Below are positions 33,685 through 43,243 of a stretch of 64,000 nt of DNA, piece by piece. Location of the stretch: the NCBI GenBank assembly GCA_013823625.1, contig PNMM01000002.1, forward strand, positions 124,001 to 188,000, read 5' to 3'. The translations under genes were made by a program, and so were the position numbers. This DNA is from Microbacterium sp. (GTDB taxonomy: Bacteria; Actinomycetota; Actinomycetes; Actinomycetales; Microbacteriaceae). Position 1 is the stretch's first letter. Each line of letters begins with the position of its first letter. The notes below the pieces were generated by a model. It worked only from the letters and a program-made list of their open reading frames with translations. It ran no database searches and was not told the DNA's origin.

Positions 33685-34503
33685 CTATTCTCCGCTCGAG
33701 GCCGCCCACGGCGCGGGCGGCGCCTCGATCACGCGTGCGACGGCCTTCGCGAGCGTGGGCCGCATGATGTGGGCGACGCCCGACACCCGCGTGGCGCGCA
33801 CGTGCCGCAACTGCTGCACGATCGCGAGGCCGCCCGGAGCAAGAAAGGGGTCGAGCGCGCCGTAGACGAGATCAATCGGCACCCGTACGCGAGAGAGATC
33901 GGCGAGGGTCGTCTGCGACTCGATCGCGTTTTGCAGCGAGAGCATGAACGGCACCCAGTTCTGCTCGGTCAGGTCGAGCACGTTCTTGATGGGCGCGATT
34001 GCCGCGAGGGCCGCCGCCGTTCGCTGGGTAAACCGAGGATTCGAGCGCAAATACTCGTAGACCGAGAAGTAGGCGCCCATGCTCGCGCGGTCGAGGGGAT
34101 CGCCCAACACCGCGGGCGGCAAGTAAATGGGCGAACTCACGAGCACGAGCCGATCGAGCTGCCGGTGGTGGGTCACCGCATAGCGCGCCGCAATGAGACT
34201 GCCGAGCGAGTGGCCCACGAGGGTGAAGGGCTCGCGCAGGCCCAGACTGCGAATCGTGCGGTCAAGCGCCGCCGCGTGCTCATCGAGTGTGTAGGTCGCC
34301 CCCTCGGGCTGCGGGGAATCCCCAAACCCGAGAATGTCGATCGTGATGCACCGATGGGTCGACTCGAGCAGAGGCACGAGGTGGTGAAACGTCACCGACG
34401 ACGAGGCGATGCCGTGGATCATGACGACGACCGGGCCCGAACCTGTATCGCGCGTGATCGACAAGAGTGGGGCATCCGCCCGCCACCATCGCCACCATGC
34501 CAT
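33685..34503 (-). CDS. Alpha/beta hydrolase
   Basis: The ~272-residue product carries VVMIHGIASSSVTFHHLVP (oxyanion region), a nucleophile elbow GHSLGS (Ser), DPFLAPGG with the acid, and GVAHIM with the His. The N-terminus is Trp-rich (MAWWRWWRADAP). The ATG at 34503 is taken; 34521 (MGHTQR) is the alternative. The in-frame extension beyond that enters the intergenic hairpin and was dropped. The gene ends nine bases before the start of the aldo/keto reductase on the same strand, so it lies upstream in transcription. Confidence 0.83.
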   Translation of the reverse strand: MAWWRWWRADAPLLSITRDTGSGPVVVMIHGIASSSVTFHHLVPLLESTHRCITIDILGFGDSPQPEGATYTLDEHAAALDRTIRSLGLREPFTLVGHSLGSLIAARYAVTHHRQLDRLVLVSSPIYLPPAVLGDPLDRASMGAYFSVYEYLRSNPRFTQRTAAALAAIAPIKNVLDLTEQNWVPFMLSLQNAIESQTTLADLSRVRVPIDLVYGALDPFLAPGGLAIVQQLRHVRATRVSGVAHIMRPTLAKAVARVIEAPPAPWAASSGE

Positions 34504-34544
34504 GCGCTGAGTATGGCCCATGCGCTGCACGAGGGCAGAAAAGA

Positions 34545-34569
34545 AGGGGGCCGGCTGAGCCGACCCCCT
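34545..34569. repeat. GC-rich stem-loop in the divergent intergenic region
   Basis: AGGGGGCCGGC-TGA-GCCGACCCCCT forms an 11-bp stem with one mismatch. It lies between two divergent genes, so it is not a 3' terminator for either. No T-run follows. Confidence 0.4.
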
Positions 34570-34771
34570 CACCTCCGCGTCCACCCCTAGTCGCGTCGGA
34601 ATGATTTGACTGTACGGCTCACGCAACACATGAAACGTGCTTCCCGCCAGTCGCTGTAGGTTCTCTCGGCTAGGGCACAGCGTCGTGCAAGCAAGTGCGC
34701 AGGTCACAATCGCGTTGCAGCCCAAAACGTTGGGTGGTGGGCACGAGTTCGTCGGGTCTAGCGTGAGCGCC

Positions 34772-35701
34772 ATGCGCACCCCACGACTGCTCTCGACGAT
34801 TCCGGCCCTCGCCCTCGCGGCTCTGTTGCTGAGTGGATGCGCGGCCGCCGGCAGCCAAGAATCCGCGAGCGACTCTGACCGCATGCCGGGGCTCGGCGCG
34901 CCCGAGTCGCTCGAATCAGAAGCGGTCGGCGGCTCATCGAGCGGCGATCTCGCCAGCCCGGTCAGCGACGACAACCGCGCCGTCATCACGAGCGGATCGC
35001 TCTATCTCACCGTCGAAGCGCCCTCTGAGGCCGCGACGGAAGCGGTCTCGATCGTCGAGGCCGCGGGCGGGCGCGTCGACGGCCGTCAAGAGTTTGCGCC
35101 GCGCACGTTCGGTGATGCGAAGGATGCGGGCGGCGCTGAACTGCTGCTGCGCATTCCCGCCTACCGCCTGACGGCAACACTCGAGAAGCTCAAGGCCCTC
35201 GGCGAGCTCGAAGAACTGCAATTGAGCTCGACCGACGTGACGCGCGAGGTGCAAGACATCGACGCCCGCGCCACGGCGCTGCGCTCGTCGATCACCCGAT
35301 TGCTCGCCCTGCAAGATGCGGCCGACACCGTTGACGACCTGATCGACCTCGAGTCGGCGATTAGCCAGCGGCAGGCAGAACTCGAGAGCCTCGAATCGCA
35401 GCAGCGCTACTACGCCGACCAGGTGGGGCTCTCGACCCTCACCCTCACGCTCGGCTCAGAAGAAGTGGCCCCCGTCGACGAACCCGACACGTTCCTCAGC
35501 GGGCTGCTCGCTGGCTGGCAAGCGCTCGTGACGTTCGGCTCGGGACTGCTCGTCATCGTGGGCGTGCTGCTGCCGTGGCTCGTGACGTTCGCCCTCATCG
35601 GAGTCGTCGTGCTCGTGATCGTGCGCGCGATTGTGAAGCGCCACCAGGCCAACGAACGGGCTGCCGAAGCGCACGCAGCGACCGGCACGCCCGCGAGCTA
35701 G
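34772..35701 (+). CDS. DUF4349 lipoprotein with C-terminal membrane segments
   Basis: The 309-residue product has a lipoprotein signal (LLLSGCAAAG, Cys ~22), a Ser/Glu-rich spacer and a DUF4349 domain at ~70-235. That domain includes GSLYLTVEAPSEAATEAVSI, LRIPAYRLTATLEKLKALGE, a coiled-coil stretch around DIDARATALRSSITRLLALQ, and VGLSTLTLTLGSEE. One long hydrophobic region (~250-290) anchors the C-terminus, followed by a basic tail. Function unknown. TAGCGT ends seven bases before the ATG, which also excludes the longer frame. Confidence 0.85.
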   Translation: MRTPRLLSTIPALALAALLLSGCAAAGSQESASDSDRMPGLGAPESLESEAVGGSSSGDLASPVSDDNRAVITSGSLYLTVEAPSEAATEAVSIVEAAGGRVDGRQEFAPRTFGDAKDAGGAELLLRIPAYRLTATLEKLKALGELEELQLSSTDVTREVQDIDARATALRSSITRLLALQDAADTVDDLIDLESAISQRQAELESLESQQRYYADQVGLSTLTLTLGSEEVAPVDEPDTFLSGLLAGWQALVTFGSGLLVIVGVLLPWLVTFALIGVVVLVIVRAIVKRHQANERAAEAHAATGTPAS

Positions 35702-35787
35702 CGGGCCAGTCACACGACACGAGCGCGATCGAGCGCGCGCGATGAGTCGATGATGACAACGATGTCAATCACGGTGTCGCCGTGCTC

Positions 35788-35793
35788 GATAAT
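35788..35793 (+). promoter_or_regulatory. Leaderless -10 box of the ABC exporter (GATAAT)
   Basis: GATAAT ends six bases before the GTG at 35800. It decides the start codon over the GTG at 35782, which would lie upstream of the promoter element. Confidence 0.5.
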
Positions 35794-35799
35794 GGACTC

Positions 35800-37557
35800 G
35801 TGACTGCGCCGTTCGACGTGACTCTGTCTGCAGAGCATCCGTTTCGCGGTCTCGCGCGCGCCCTAGCCCCGGCCCGGCCACGCATCGCCGCCGCCGTCGT
35901 GTTCTTCTTCATCAAAGACAGCCCCAACTGGGTGCTGCCCGTCATTACGGCGGCCGTTGTCGACACCCTCGTGCGCGGCGGAACCCCGGGCGACCTCATC
36001 GCTCTCGGTGCCGGCGCCGTGCTGCTCATCGCCGCCAACTACCCGGCCAACGTCGCGTGGGTCACGCTGTTTTTCAGCACCGTGCGTGATCTCGCGGTCT
36101 CGCTGCGCAACGCTCTCGCCCACCGCCTGCAAGAGCTCTCGATCGGATACCACTCACGCTCAAGCTCGTCGGTGATTCAGACCAAGGTGGTGCGCGACGT
36201 CGAGAACGTCGAGCTCATGCTGCAGCAGGGCGTCGGCCCCATGCTGAGTGCCCTCGGCATCGTGACCGGGGCGACCGTCGTGCTCGCGGTGCAAGTGCCC
36301 GCGTCGCTCATTGCGTTCGCTGTGCTGGTGCCGGCCAGCGCCGGACTCATCCGGTGGATTCGCGTGCGATCTGACCGCCGAAACGAACGCTTTCGGCGCG
36401 ACATCGAACACCTCTCGAAGCAAGTGGGCGAGATGGCCACCCTGTTGCCGATCACGCGCGCCCACGCTCTCGAAGCGACGGCGGCCGACCGAGTCGTGCA
36501 GAGCGCGCGGGCCGTGCGCGAGTCGGGCTTCAGCCTCGACCTCGTCAACGGCAAGTTCGGCGCGATGGCGTGGGTGACGTTTCAGATCATCACGGTCGGA
36601 TGCCTCGTGGGCGCGGCACTCGTGTCGATTCTGGGCATCTTGCCGATCACGCCGGGCCAGGTCGTGCTGCTCAGCACCTACTTCGTCATGATGACCAATT
36701 CGCTCGTCATCATCATGGGTCTCGCGCCGATCGTGACGCGCGGCCGCGAGTCGCTCAAGTCGATCGCCGAGATTCTCGAAGAGCCCGACATTGAGCGCAA
36801 CGCGGGCAAGCCCGCCATCGACGCGGTCGCGGGGCGCCTCGAGTTCGCCTCGGTCGGACTGCGATACCCCGGTGAGTCGAGCAACGCGCTCACCACCATT
36901 GACCTCGTCATTGAGGCGGGCGAAACGGTGGCCTTCGTGGGCCCATCGGGCTCGGGAAAGTCGACGATGGTGAACCTGGCCCTCGGCTTCGTGAGGCCCA
37001 CCGAGGGCGTTGTCAGCATCGACGGCATCAACATGGAAACGCTCGACCTGCGCACGATGCGCCGATTCGTCTCGGTCGTGCCGCAAGAGTCGGTGCTCTT
37101 TGCGGGCACGATTCGCGACAACATCACCTACGGCCTCACCGCGGTCGACGATGGCGCGGTTGCGCAGGCCCTCACCGACGCCAACGCGGCCGAGTTCGTC
37201 GATCGCTTGCCCCATGGGTGGGACACCGTCGTGGGCGAACGCGGAACTCGGCTATCGGGTGGGCAGCGGCAGCGCCTGTCGATTGCGCGTGCGCTCATTC
37301 GTAACCCGCGCATCCTGCTGCTCGATGAGGCGACGTCGGCCCTCGATGGTGAGTCAGAAGCGCTCGTGCACGAGGCGCTCACGCGCCTCATGCGCGATCG
37401 CACGACCCTGATCGTGGCGCACCGCTTGTCGACCGTGCGCTCGGCTGACCGCATTGTCGTACTCGACCGCGGTCGCATCGTCGAGGTGGGTTCGCACGAT
37501 GCGTTGCTAGGCCACGACGGGCCGTATGCCCGACTCGTCCGCGCTCAAAGCTCGTAA
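35800..37557 (+). CDS. ABC exporter half-transporter (fused membrane and ATPase domains)
   Basis: This is a 585-residue type IV ABC protein. About six membrane helices occupy residues 25-310, with the TQTKVVRDVENVE-like coupling region (VIQTKVVRDVENVE). The nucleotide-binding domain has Walker A GPSGSGKST near 385, the Q-loop VPQESVLFAGTIRDN, the signature LSGGQRQ, Walker B ILLLDEATSALD and the H-loop IVAHRLSTV. It must dimerise; no partner gene is adjacent, so it may be a homodimer. Lipid, peptide or drug export cannot be separated from sequence. It converges on the LacI regulator. Confidence 0.9.
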   Translation: MTAPFDVTLSAEHPFRGLARALAPARPRIAAAVVFFFIKDSPNWVLPVITAAVVDTLVRGGTPGDLIALGAGAVLLIAANYPANVAWVTLFFSTVRDLAVSLRNALAHRLQELSIGYHSRSSSSVIQTKVVRDVENVELMLQQGVGPMLSALGIVTGATVVLAVQVPASLIAFAVLVPASAGLIRWIRVRSDRRNERFRRDIEHLSKQVGEMATLLPITRAHALEATAADRVVQSARAVRESGFSLDLVNGKFGAMAWVTFQIITVGCLVGAALVSILGILPITPGQVVLLSTYFVMMTNSLVIIMGLAPIVTRGRESLKSIAEILEEPDIERNAGKPAIDAVAGRLEFASVGLRYPGESSNALTTIDLVIEAGETVAFVGPSGSGKSTMVNLALGFVRPTEGVVSIDGINMETLDLRTMRRFVSVVPQESVLFAGTIRDNITYGLTAVDDGAVAQALTDANAAEFVDRLPHGWDTVVGERGTRLSGGQRQRLSIARALIRNPRILLLDEATSALDGESEALVHEALTRLMRDRTTLIVAHRLSTVRSADRIVVLDRGRIVEVGSHDALLGHDGPYARLVRAQSS

Positions 37558-37567
37558 AGAGCGCGCG

Positions 37568-37591
37568 GCACCTCAGGGGGTGAAGAGGTGC
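37568..37591. terminator. Possible bidirectional stem-loop between exporter and LacI gene
   Basis: GCACCTC (37568-37574) and GAGGTGC (37585-37591) flank a 10-base loop where two converging genes end. It overlaps the last codon and stop of the regulator. No T-run is present. Confidence 0.35.
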
Positions 37592-38610
37592 GAGCGCCGC
37601 AACGTCACGCTCGTCGACAGCACGATGTTCTCGAGCGGGCCCGTCATCTCGTCGAGCCGACGGAAGGCGAGATTCGCAGCGACGCGACCCATGTCGACGG
37701 GTGAGTGCGCGACGACGCTAATGCCGAGCGCCTCGGCAAAGTCGAAGTCGTCGAAGCCCACGAGCGCCGTGGAGGTGCCGCGCGCCGCGATCGCACGGTG
37801 CACACCGATGGCGGCACGGTTGTTGCCCGCGAAGATCGCCGTAGGCGGCTCACTACTGTCGAGCAATTGCAGCGTCGACTGGGCCGCGGTTTCGACGCTC
37901 GGCGCATCGGTGCGCACGATCGATTCGTCAATCGGGATGCCCGCACCGCCCAGCGCGTCGCGATAGCCTCGCGCGCGCTCGCCGTGGGTGTAGAGCGACT
38001 CTGAGCTACCGACAAAGGCGATGCGTCGGTGGCCGGCGTCGATGAGGGCGCGCGTGCCGTCTCGGGCACCCGTGCGGTTGTCGAAGACGACAACGTCGCT
38101 CGCGGCGTGCGAGAGCGGGCGGTCGACGGCGATGATGGGCGTGCCGAGCTGACGCTCGCCCTCGAGGTAGGCGTGGTCTTCAGCAATGGGCACGAGCAAC
38201 AGTGCTTGCACGCGCCGTTCGAGCATGCTTGTCACGGTCGGCCGCTCTCGCTTCGGATCGTCGTCAGACGCCGCCATGACGAGCGTCAATCCGCGATCCG
38301 ACGCGGTCTGGCTGATGCCCGCGGCAACAAGCGCATAGAACGGGTTCGTCAGGTCACCAATGACGAAGCCAATGGTTGTCGCGACGCCACCATTGCGCAG
38401 ATCGCGGGCAATCGCATTGGGGCGAAACCGCAGCGCGGTGGCCGCGTCGAGCACTTTCGTGCGCGTGGAGTCTTTGACATTCGGGCTGTTGGTGAGCACG
38501 CGAGACGCCGTCTTGAGGCTCACGCCCGCGAGCCTCGCCACGTCAGAAATTGTGGCGCGCGATGAGCCGGGGCGAGCGGGCTTGTCGCGCGGAATGTCCA
38601 CGTTGGTCAC
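37573..38610 (-). CDS. LacI-family regulator of the mannoside locus
   Basis: The 345-residue product has an N-terminal HTH (RATISDVARLAGVSLKTASRVL, hinge RPNAIARDLRNG) and a periplasmic-binding-like domain (IGFVIGDLTNPFYALVAAGI, then IAVDRPL, RRIAFVGSS, DAIFAGNN-like TAIFAGNNRAAIG, and VGFDDFDFAEALG). It starts with GTG. The two shared TGACAACGTNAGTCAA operators in front of the ROK kinase and the binding-protein gene are the natural targets. The inducer is probably a manno-oligosaccharide, by context. Confidence 0.9.
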   Translation of the reverse strand: MTNVDIPRDKPARPGSSRATISDVARLAGVSLKTASRVLTNSPNVKDSTRTKVLDAATALRFRPNAIARDLRNGGVATTIGFVIGDLTNPFYALVAAGISQTASDRGLTLVMAASDDDPKRERPTVTSMLERRVQALLLVPIAEDHAYLEGERQLGTPIIAVDRPLSHAASDVVVFDNRTGARDGTRALIDAGHRRIAFVGSSESLYTHGERARGYRDALGGAGIPIDESIVRTDAPSVETAAQSTLQLLDSSEPPTAIFAGNNRAAIGVHRAIAARGTSTALVGFDDFDFAEALGISVVAHSPVDMGRVAANLAFRRLDEMTGPLENIVLSTSVTLRRSHLFTP

Positions 38611-38681
38611 GCGGCAACACTACTCGGATACACCGAAAGTGTGGGCCTCAATCGCGGTCTGAACGATCACCCTTCGACAAA

Positions 38682-38698
38682 TTGACAACGTGAGTCAA
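38682..38698. promoter_or_regulatory. LacI-type operator in the ROK kinase promoter
   Basis: TTGAC-N7-GTCAA forms a 5-bp inverted repeat that includes a -35-like TTGACA; CAGGAT at 38705-38710, 17 bases on, is a plausible -10. The same sequence recurs at 46488. Confidence 0.65.
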
Positions 38699-38816
38699 GA
38701 ATGTCAGGATGATCGCAGGTCCACTCGAGAAGGAGTTCCATGTCTGCACGGTGGTCGACGACGACCCCGCCGGCCCGTCTCGGTGTGACGCGCGTGCGAG
38801 CGCGAAAGGTTGACGC

Positions 38817-39731
38817 ATGATCGTCGGAATTGAGTCGGGCGGCACGAAGACGCTGTGCGCCATCGCTGACTCCCACGACGCCGCCACGCCCATTCGGGTT
38901 GAGCGCATTCCGACGACGACCCCGGCCGAAACGTTCGGGCGTATCAACTCCGTCATCGCCGAGACACTCGGCACCGAGTTGCCCGAAGCCGTGGGCATCG
39001 CCTCGTTCGGCCCCCTCAACACGAATCCCGATGATGAGCACTACGGCTGGATCACAGGCACCACCAAGCCCGGTTGGGCCTTCACCGATGTGCTGCGTCA
39101 CCTCGGCACGGGCGACGCCCCGCACGCCTTTGTCACCGACGTGACCGGCTCGGCGATGGGCGAGGCCACGTGGGGTGCCGCGCGCGGAGTCGAGCGCGTG
39201 GCCTACGCAACCGTCGGTACAGGCATCGGCGTCGGCTTCGTCGCCGGCGACCACGTCTTGGGCGGCAACGGCTTTCCTGAAATGGGCAACATTCTCGTGC
39301 GCCGCCACCCGCGCGATGACTTCGAAGGCAGCTGCCCGTTTCACGGCGACTGCGTCGAAGGTCTTGCCTCGGGCCCCTCGGTCATCGCCCGCTGGGGAGC
39401 GAGCGGATCAGAACTCTCGGCCCCCGATCGCGAGGCCATGACCGAGATCGTCGGCTACTACGTGGCCCAACTGATCTCGATCGTCACCTACACGCTCGGG
39501 GCCGAGCGCGTGGTGCTCGGCGGTGGCGTTATGCACACCCCCGGTCTGCTCGACTCGGTGCGCTGGCAGTTCGACCGCATCATCGGCGGCCCCGGTGCCG
39601 GGCACGGCCTCACTCAAGACTCGACGGAGTACATCGTCGCCCCCGCACTCGGCGAGCGCTCGGGCGTGCTGGGCGCGCTCGCACTCGCGCAGCGCACCCT
39701 CGCTGCGCAGTCGCCGCTCCCGGCCGCGTAG
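38817..39731 (+). CDS. ROK-family sugar kinase (fructo/mannokinase-like)
   Basis: The 304-residue product has the N-terminal ATP loop IVGIESGGTKTLCAIAD, the substrate loop FVTDVTGSAMGEATWGAARG, and the nucleotide motif TVGTGIGVGFVAGDHVLGGNG. A zinc-site variant CPFHGDCVEGLASGPS lies near residue 180. This shorter DUXTG-free ROK type resembles B. subtilis GmuE/YdhR, which phosphorylates fructose and mannose. Phosphorylating the mannose freed by the mannosidase suits the locus. It is divergent from the LacI gene. Confidence 0.87.
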   Translation: MIVGIESGGTKTLCAIADSHDAATPIRVERIPTTTPAETFGRINSVIAETLGTELPEAVGIASFGPLNTNPDDEHYGWITGTTKPGWAFTDVLRHLGTGDAPHAFVTDVTGSAMGEATWGAARGVERVAYATVGTGIGVGFVAGDHVLGGNGFPEMGNILVRRHPRDDFEGSCPFHGDCVEGLASGPSVIARWGASGSELSAPDREAMTEIVGYYVAQLISIVTYTLGAERVVLGGGVMHTPGLLDSVRWQFDRIIGGPGAGHGLTQDSTEYIVAPALGERSGVLGALALAQRTLAAQSPLPAA

Positions 39732-39773
39732 GCCGCATGAGGCCGGTCGGCCGCGTCAGGCGGTGAGACTGGC

Positions 39774-40751
39774 CTACGCGACCGCGGCGTCAGTGGCGAG
39801 GGCCGCGCGATACGCCTCGCGGACAACCTGCTCACCCGGCTTGGCGTACATGCAGTAGTCGGTGTTGAGCGCAGCATCCGTCGGCGAATAGAGCTCGGCG
39901 GGCCAGTCCCAGAGGGCGACGCCCGTGACCCAGCTGCGCCCGGTGCACGCGCTCAGCATCTCGCCGAGGTAGCGCGCTTGAGCGTCGCCCGAGGGCTCGC
40001 CCTCGAGGGTCCAGTCGTTGGGGCGCGCGGGCGACGTGTCGCGTGAAGGGCAGCCCGCCTCGATGAACACGAACGGCTTGCCGTGATCAAGCGCAACCGC
40101 CTCAACGCGATCAAGTTGCGCGGGCCACTCGCCGGCCGGGTAGTAGCCCGAGGCCGAGATGACGTCGACCGCATCCCACCACGTCACGCGATCTTCTTGG
40201 TACTTGTCACAGTTGTAGGTGATGGGGCCCGAATAGACCTCGCGCACGCGCGCGATGAGCGCGCGCCACTCGGCTTCGCGGTGATCGGTCATGACCATTT
40301 CGCAGCCGACACAGAAGAGCTCGACGCCCTCTTCTTCGGCGATGCGCGCGTGCCGCACGATGAAGCCGCCATACGAGGCAAACCACTCGGCCCACGTGGG
40401 CTCGCCCGGAACATCGCGCTCAAAGAAACTGATGAACCCGCGCCACGTGCCGTTAGCGACGTTGACCACGGGCTTGAGGCTCACCTTCCAGCCCCGACGC
40501 TTTGCCTCACGGATGCCCCACCGCACCTCATCGTCGGTGAGCGTTGGCGCGGCATCGGCGTCGACGCGCGTGGACTGCGGAGTGTCTTGCAGCGTCGCGT
40601 AAGCCAGCACGATCCAGTTGGCGCCGAGCGACTCGAGGGCGTCGAGCGAGTGGCGCGCGGCGTCGGTGTTCCAGGTTCCCCGCGTGCCGACCCAACCCCA
40701 CGTCATGCCGCAAAAGGGTTCGGCGAAGGCGCTGAGGTCGGGCGACGTCAT
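39774..40751 (-). CDS. GH113-like endo-beta-mannanase, cytoplasmic
   Basis: This is a 325-residue TIM barrel without a signal peptide. Features of the GH113 (clan GH-A) family are FCGMTWGWVGTRGTW at the start, GWKVSLKPVVNVANGTWRG near residue 90, the acid/base candidate Glu in FCVGCEMVM near 150 and the nucleophile candidate Glu in PFVFIEAGCPS near 230, followed by VTGVALWDWP. GH113 enzymes hydrolyse beta-1,4-mannan or its oligomers. Its place after the mannosidase (ATGA overlap) and an importer suggests it trims imported manno-oligosaccharides. Confidence 0.85.
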   Translation of the reverse strand: MTSPDLSAFAEPFCGMTWGWVGTRGTWNTDAARHSLDALESLGANWIVLAYATLQDTPQSTRVDADAAPTLTDDEVRWGIREAKRRGWKVSLKPVVNVANGTWRGFISFFERDVPGEPTWAEWFASYGGFIVRHARIAEEEGVELFCVGCEMVMTDHREAEWRALIARVREVYSGPITYNCDKYQEDRVTWWDAVDVISASGYYPAGEWPAQLDRVEAVALDHGKPFVFIEAGCPSRDTSPARPNDWTLEGEPSGDAQARYLGEMLSACTGRSWVTGVALWDWPAELYSPTDAALNTDYCMYAKPGEQVVREAYRAALATDAAVA

Positions 40752-43243
40752 GCCGAGGCCCCCGCGACGAGCTCGTTGGCGGTGCGCACGGGGCTCGTGT
40801 CGCGAAGCGCGTCAGCGGGCACGCCCGCCGGGAGCCGCACCGGAATCGTCACGGTCTCACCGGGCAATAAGGTCACCAGGCCCGCGAGCGCTCGCGCCTC
40901 GGGGTGCACGCGGTCGACCTCGAGGACGAGGTCGCGCACGAGCACCTCGCTCGAGATCGAGACCGAGACAGTGCGGTGGGCGTGACCGTCGGCGGGGGCA
41001 TCCGTCACCGCGATCTGCAGTTCGGGCACGGTCAGCGGCTGATCGCGGTACTCGGCGAAGAACCATAGGCCGCGCTCCCCCGCCCACTCGGCGACCACGA
41101 ATTCGTGCGCCGGCGCTGCGGTGTGCGCAATCTCGTTGGGCACCGCGATCGACCGCGAGTCGTGGGCCGCGAGCTCGTACTCGGCCGACCACTCGGCAAG
41201 CAGCGCACCATCGACCGAGCGGCGTGTGAGGTGGAGTGTGCCGCTCGCGGCAGCACCGTGGTCATTGACGAGCGCGACACGCAGGCCGTCGCCATCGGGC
41301 TGCACCGTCACGAGCCGGTCGGCGTGCGCCGAGCGCAAGGCGTAGAGCAAGGGCTTGGGTCGACCGTTTCCGTCGATGGCCGACCACGAGGTCACGGGCC
41401 AGCAGTCATTGAGCTGCCACACGACCGTGCCCATGCAGTGCGGGCTCAGCGAGCGGTACCACTCAATCGCCGTGCGAATAGCAACGGCCTGATTGAGCTG
41501 CATGGCCCAGTGCCAGGCGCGCATCTCGTTCGGCAAACGCAGGTGCGCGATGAGGCCGTCGGTGAGTTTGACGTTGCCATCGATCGCCTTCTGGTGCACG
41601 AGCATGCCGGGCGACTCGGGCGTGAGCGGGTCATCGTGAATCGCGTCGACGAGGGTTGACCACGTGGGCGGCGATTGCCAGCCGAACTCGGCCACGAAGC
41701 GCGGCCGATAGTCGCGGTAGTGCGGGTAGTCCTTCTGGTTCCAGAGATCCCAAATGTGCATCGTGCCGTGGCTCTCGGCGTTCTGTGCCGGGCCGTCACC
41801 GCCCGCCACCGTTCCGGGCGAGTACGGGCTACCGGGTGTGTAGGCCACGTGCGGAGCGAGCTCGCGCACGATCGCCGGAAACAGCTCGTAGTAGTAGTGC
41901 GCACCCCACGTTGCTCCGTCGAGCCGGTGCTGCCAGTTCCACTCTTCGTAGCCCCAGATGTTCTCGTTGTTGCCGTTGAGAATCGCGAGCGAGGGGTGGC
42001 TCGCGAGCCGCGTGACCGCCTCGCGGGCCTCGGCCTCGATCTCAGAGCGCAACGGCTCTTCTTCGGCGTAGGCCGCGCACGCGAGCAAAAAGTCTTGCCA
42101 GACGAGGATGCCCCGCGCATCGGTCTCGGCATAGAAGTCGTCGCTCTCATAGATGCCGCCGCCCCACACGCGAATGAGGTTGAGGCCCGCAAACTCTGCC
42201 TGCTCCAGTCGGTCGGCGTAGCGCTCGCGGGTGACTCGGTGCGGAAACGCGTCGTCCGGAATCCAGTTGGCCCCGCGCACGGCGATCGGCTGTCCGTTGA
42301 CCACGATCGTGAAGGGGGTGCCGTGCTCGTCGGGTTCCACGTTCAGGGCGATCGTGCGGAAGCCGAGCTCTCGGCTCCAGGTGCCGAGCGAGGCACCCGC
42401 GGCGACCGTGCGCAGCTCGACCGTGGTCGGGTAGAGCGCGGGCGAGCCGTAGCCTCGCGGCCACCAGAGGTCAGCATCCGGAACCCGCACCTCGACCTGG
42501 GCCGAGGTGCCGTGCACGGGCACGACGACCGACTGGCCGGCGAGTTGCACGACCACCTCGAGGTCGTCGTCGCGCGAACGCTCGACCTCGATCGTGAACG
42601 ACGCCACGCCGTCAGCGCCCTCGACGCGCGTCGATGGCAACACGACATCGAGACGCGCGATCGACCACGTTTCGAGAGCAATGGGGCGCCAGATGCCCGA
42701 GGTCGAGGTGTCGATTCCCCAGTCCCAGCCGAACGAACACGCCATCTTGCGCAGCGCGTTGTAGGGGTGGTGGTTGACGTGCGGGCGGTAGCCGAGCGCG
42801 AGGCTCGCGGCATCGGCTGCCGGAATCGGGGCCGAGAAGTCGACGGCAATGTCGACCGAGCCCGTGGCCGAGCGCGGCACGGCAACGCGGAACGAGCGGT
42901 GCTGATTGGCGCTGCGCAGCACGACCTCGCCGTCGAGCGAGACCGTGGCGACCGTGTCGAGGCCGCCAATGACGAGGTCGACACGGTCGTGCTCGCCCTC
43001 GGGCAGCGCGGCCGTCGTGCGATAGCTCCAGTCGGTTGAGCCGATCCAGGCGTACCGGCTCTCGTTGTCGTCGAGGTACGGGTCGTCGATCTCGCCCGCC
43101 GCCAACAGGTCAGTGTGCACGACCCCCGGAACGGTGGCCGGGATGCTGCGCCCCTGCAGTGCGTCAGGAACGAGTCGCCCCGCGCGGGCGCTGAGCTGCC
43201 ACCCCTCGGTCAGTTCGACACGGAAGGGGGGCACATGGGTCAC
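40748..43243 (-). CDS. GH2 beta-mannosidase
   Basis: The 831-residue cytoplasmic enzyme removes mannose from beta-mannosides. GH2 domain order is visible: a jelly-roll sugar-binding domain (VPGVVHTDLLAAGEIDDPYL, MACSFGWDWGIDTSTSGIWR), immunoglobulin-like parts, and the barrel with FRTIALN, RGANWIPDDAFP and WGGGIYESDDFY. The acid/base is the second Glu of the NGNNENIWGYEEW region and the nucleophile Glu is in FVAEFGWQSPP. The GTG at 43243 overlaps the permease stop (GTGA), so the upstream frame extension inside the permease is rejected. Length is normal for the family. Confidence 0.92.
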   Translation of the reverse strand: MTHVPPFRVELTEGWQLSARAGRLVPDALQGRSIPATVPGVVHTDLLAAGEIDDPYLDDNESRYAWIGSTDWSYRTTAALPEGEHDRVDLVIGGLDTVATVSLDGEVVLRSANQHRSFRVAVPRSATGSVDIAVDFSAPIPAADAASLALGYRPHVNHHPYNALRKMACSFGWDWGIDTSTSGIWRPIALETWSIARLDVVLPSTRVEGADGVASFTIEVERSRDDDLEVVVQLAGQSVVVPVHGTSAQVEVRVPDADLWWPRGYGSPALYPTTVELRTVAAGASLGTWSRELGFRTIALNVEPDEHGTPFTIVVNGQPIAVRGANWIPDDAFPHRVTRERYADRLEQAEFAGLNLIRVWGGGIYESDDFYAETDARGILVWQDFLLACAAYAEEEPLRSEIEAEAREAVTRLASHPSLAILNGNNENIWGYEEWNWQHRLDGATWGAHYYYELFPAIVRELAPHVAYTPGSPYSPGTVAGGDGPAQNAESHGTMHIWDLWNQKDYPHYRDYRPRFVAEFGWQSPPTWSTLVDAIHDDPLTPESPGMLVHQKAIDGNVKLTDGLIAHLRLPNEMRAWHWAMQLNQAVAIRTAIEWYRSLSPHCMGTVVWQLNDCWPVTSWSAIDGNGRPKPLLYALRSAHADRLVTVQPDGDGLRVALVNDHGAAASGTLHLTRRSVDGALLAEWSAEYELAAHDSRSIAVPNEIAHTAAPAHEFVVAEWAGERGLWFFAEYRDQPLTVPELQIAVTDAPADGHAHRTVSVSISSEVLVRDLVLEVDRVHPEARALAGLVTLLPGETVTIPVRLPAGVPADALRDTSPVRTANELVAGASA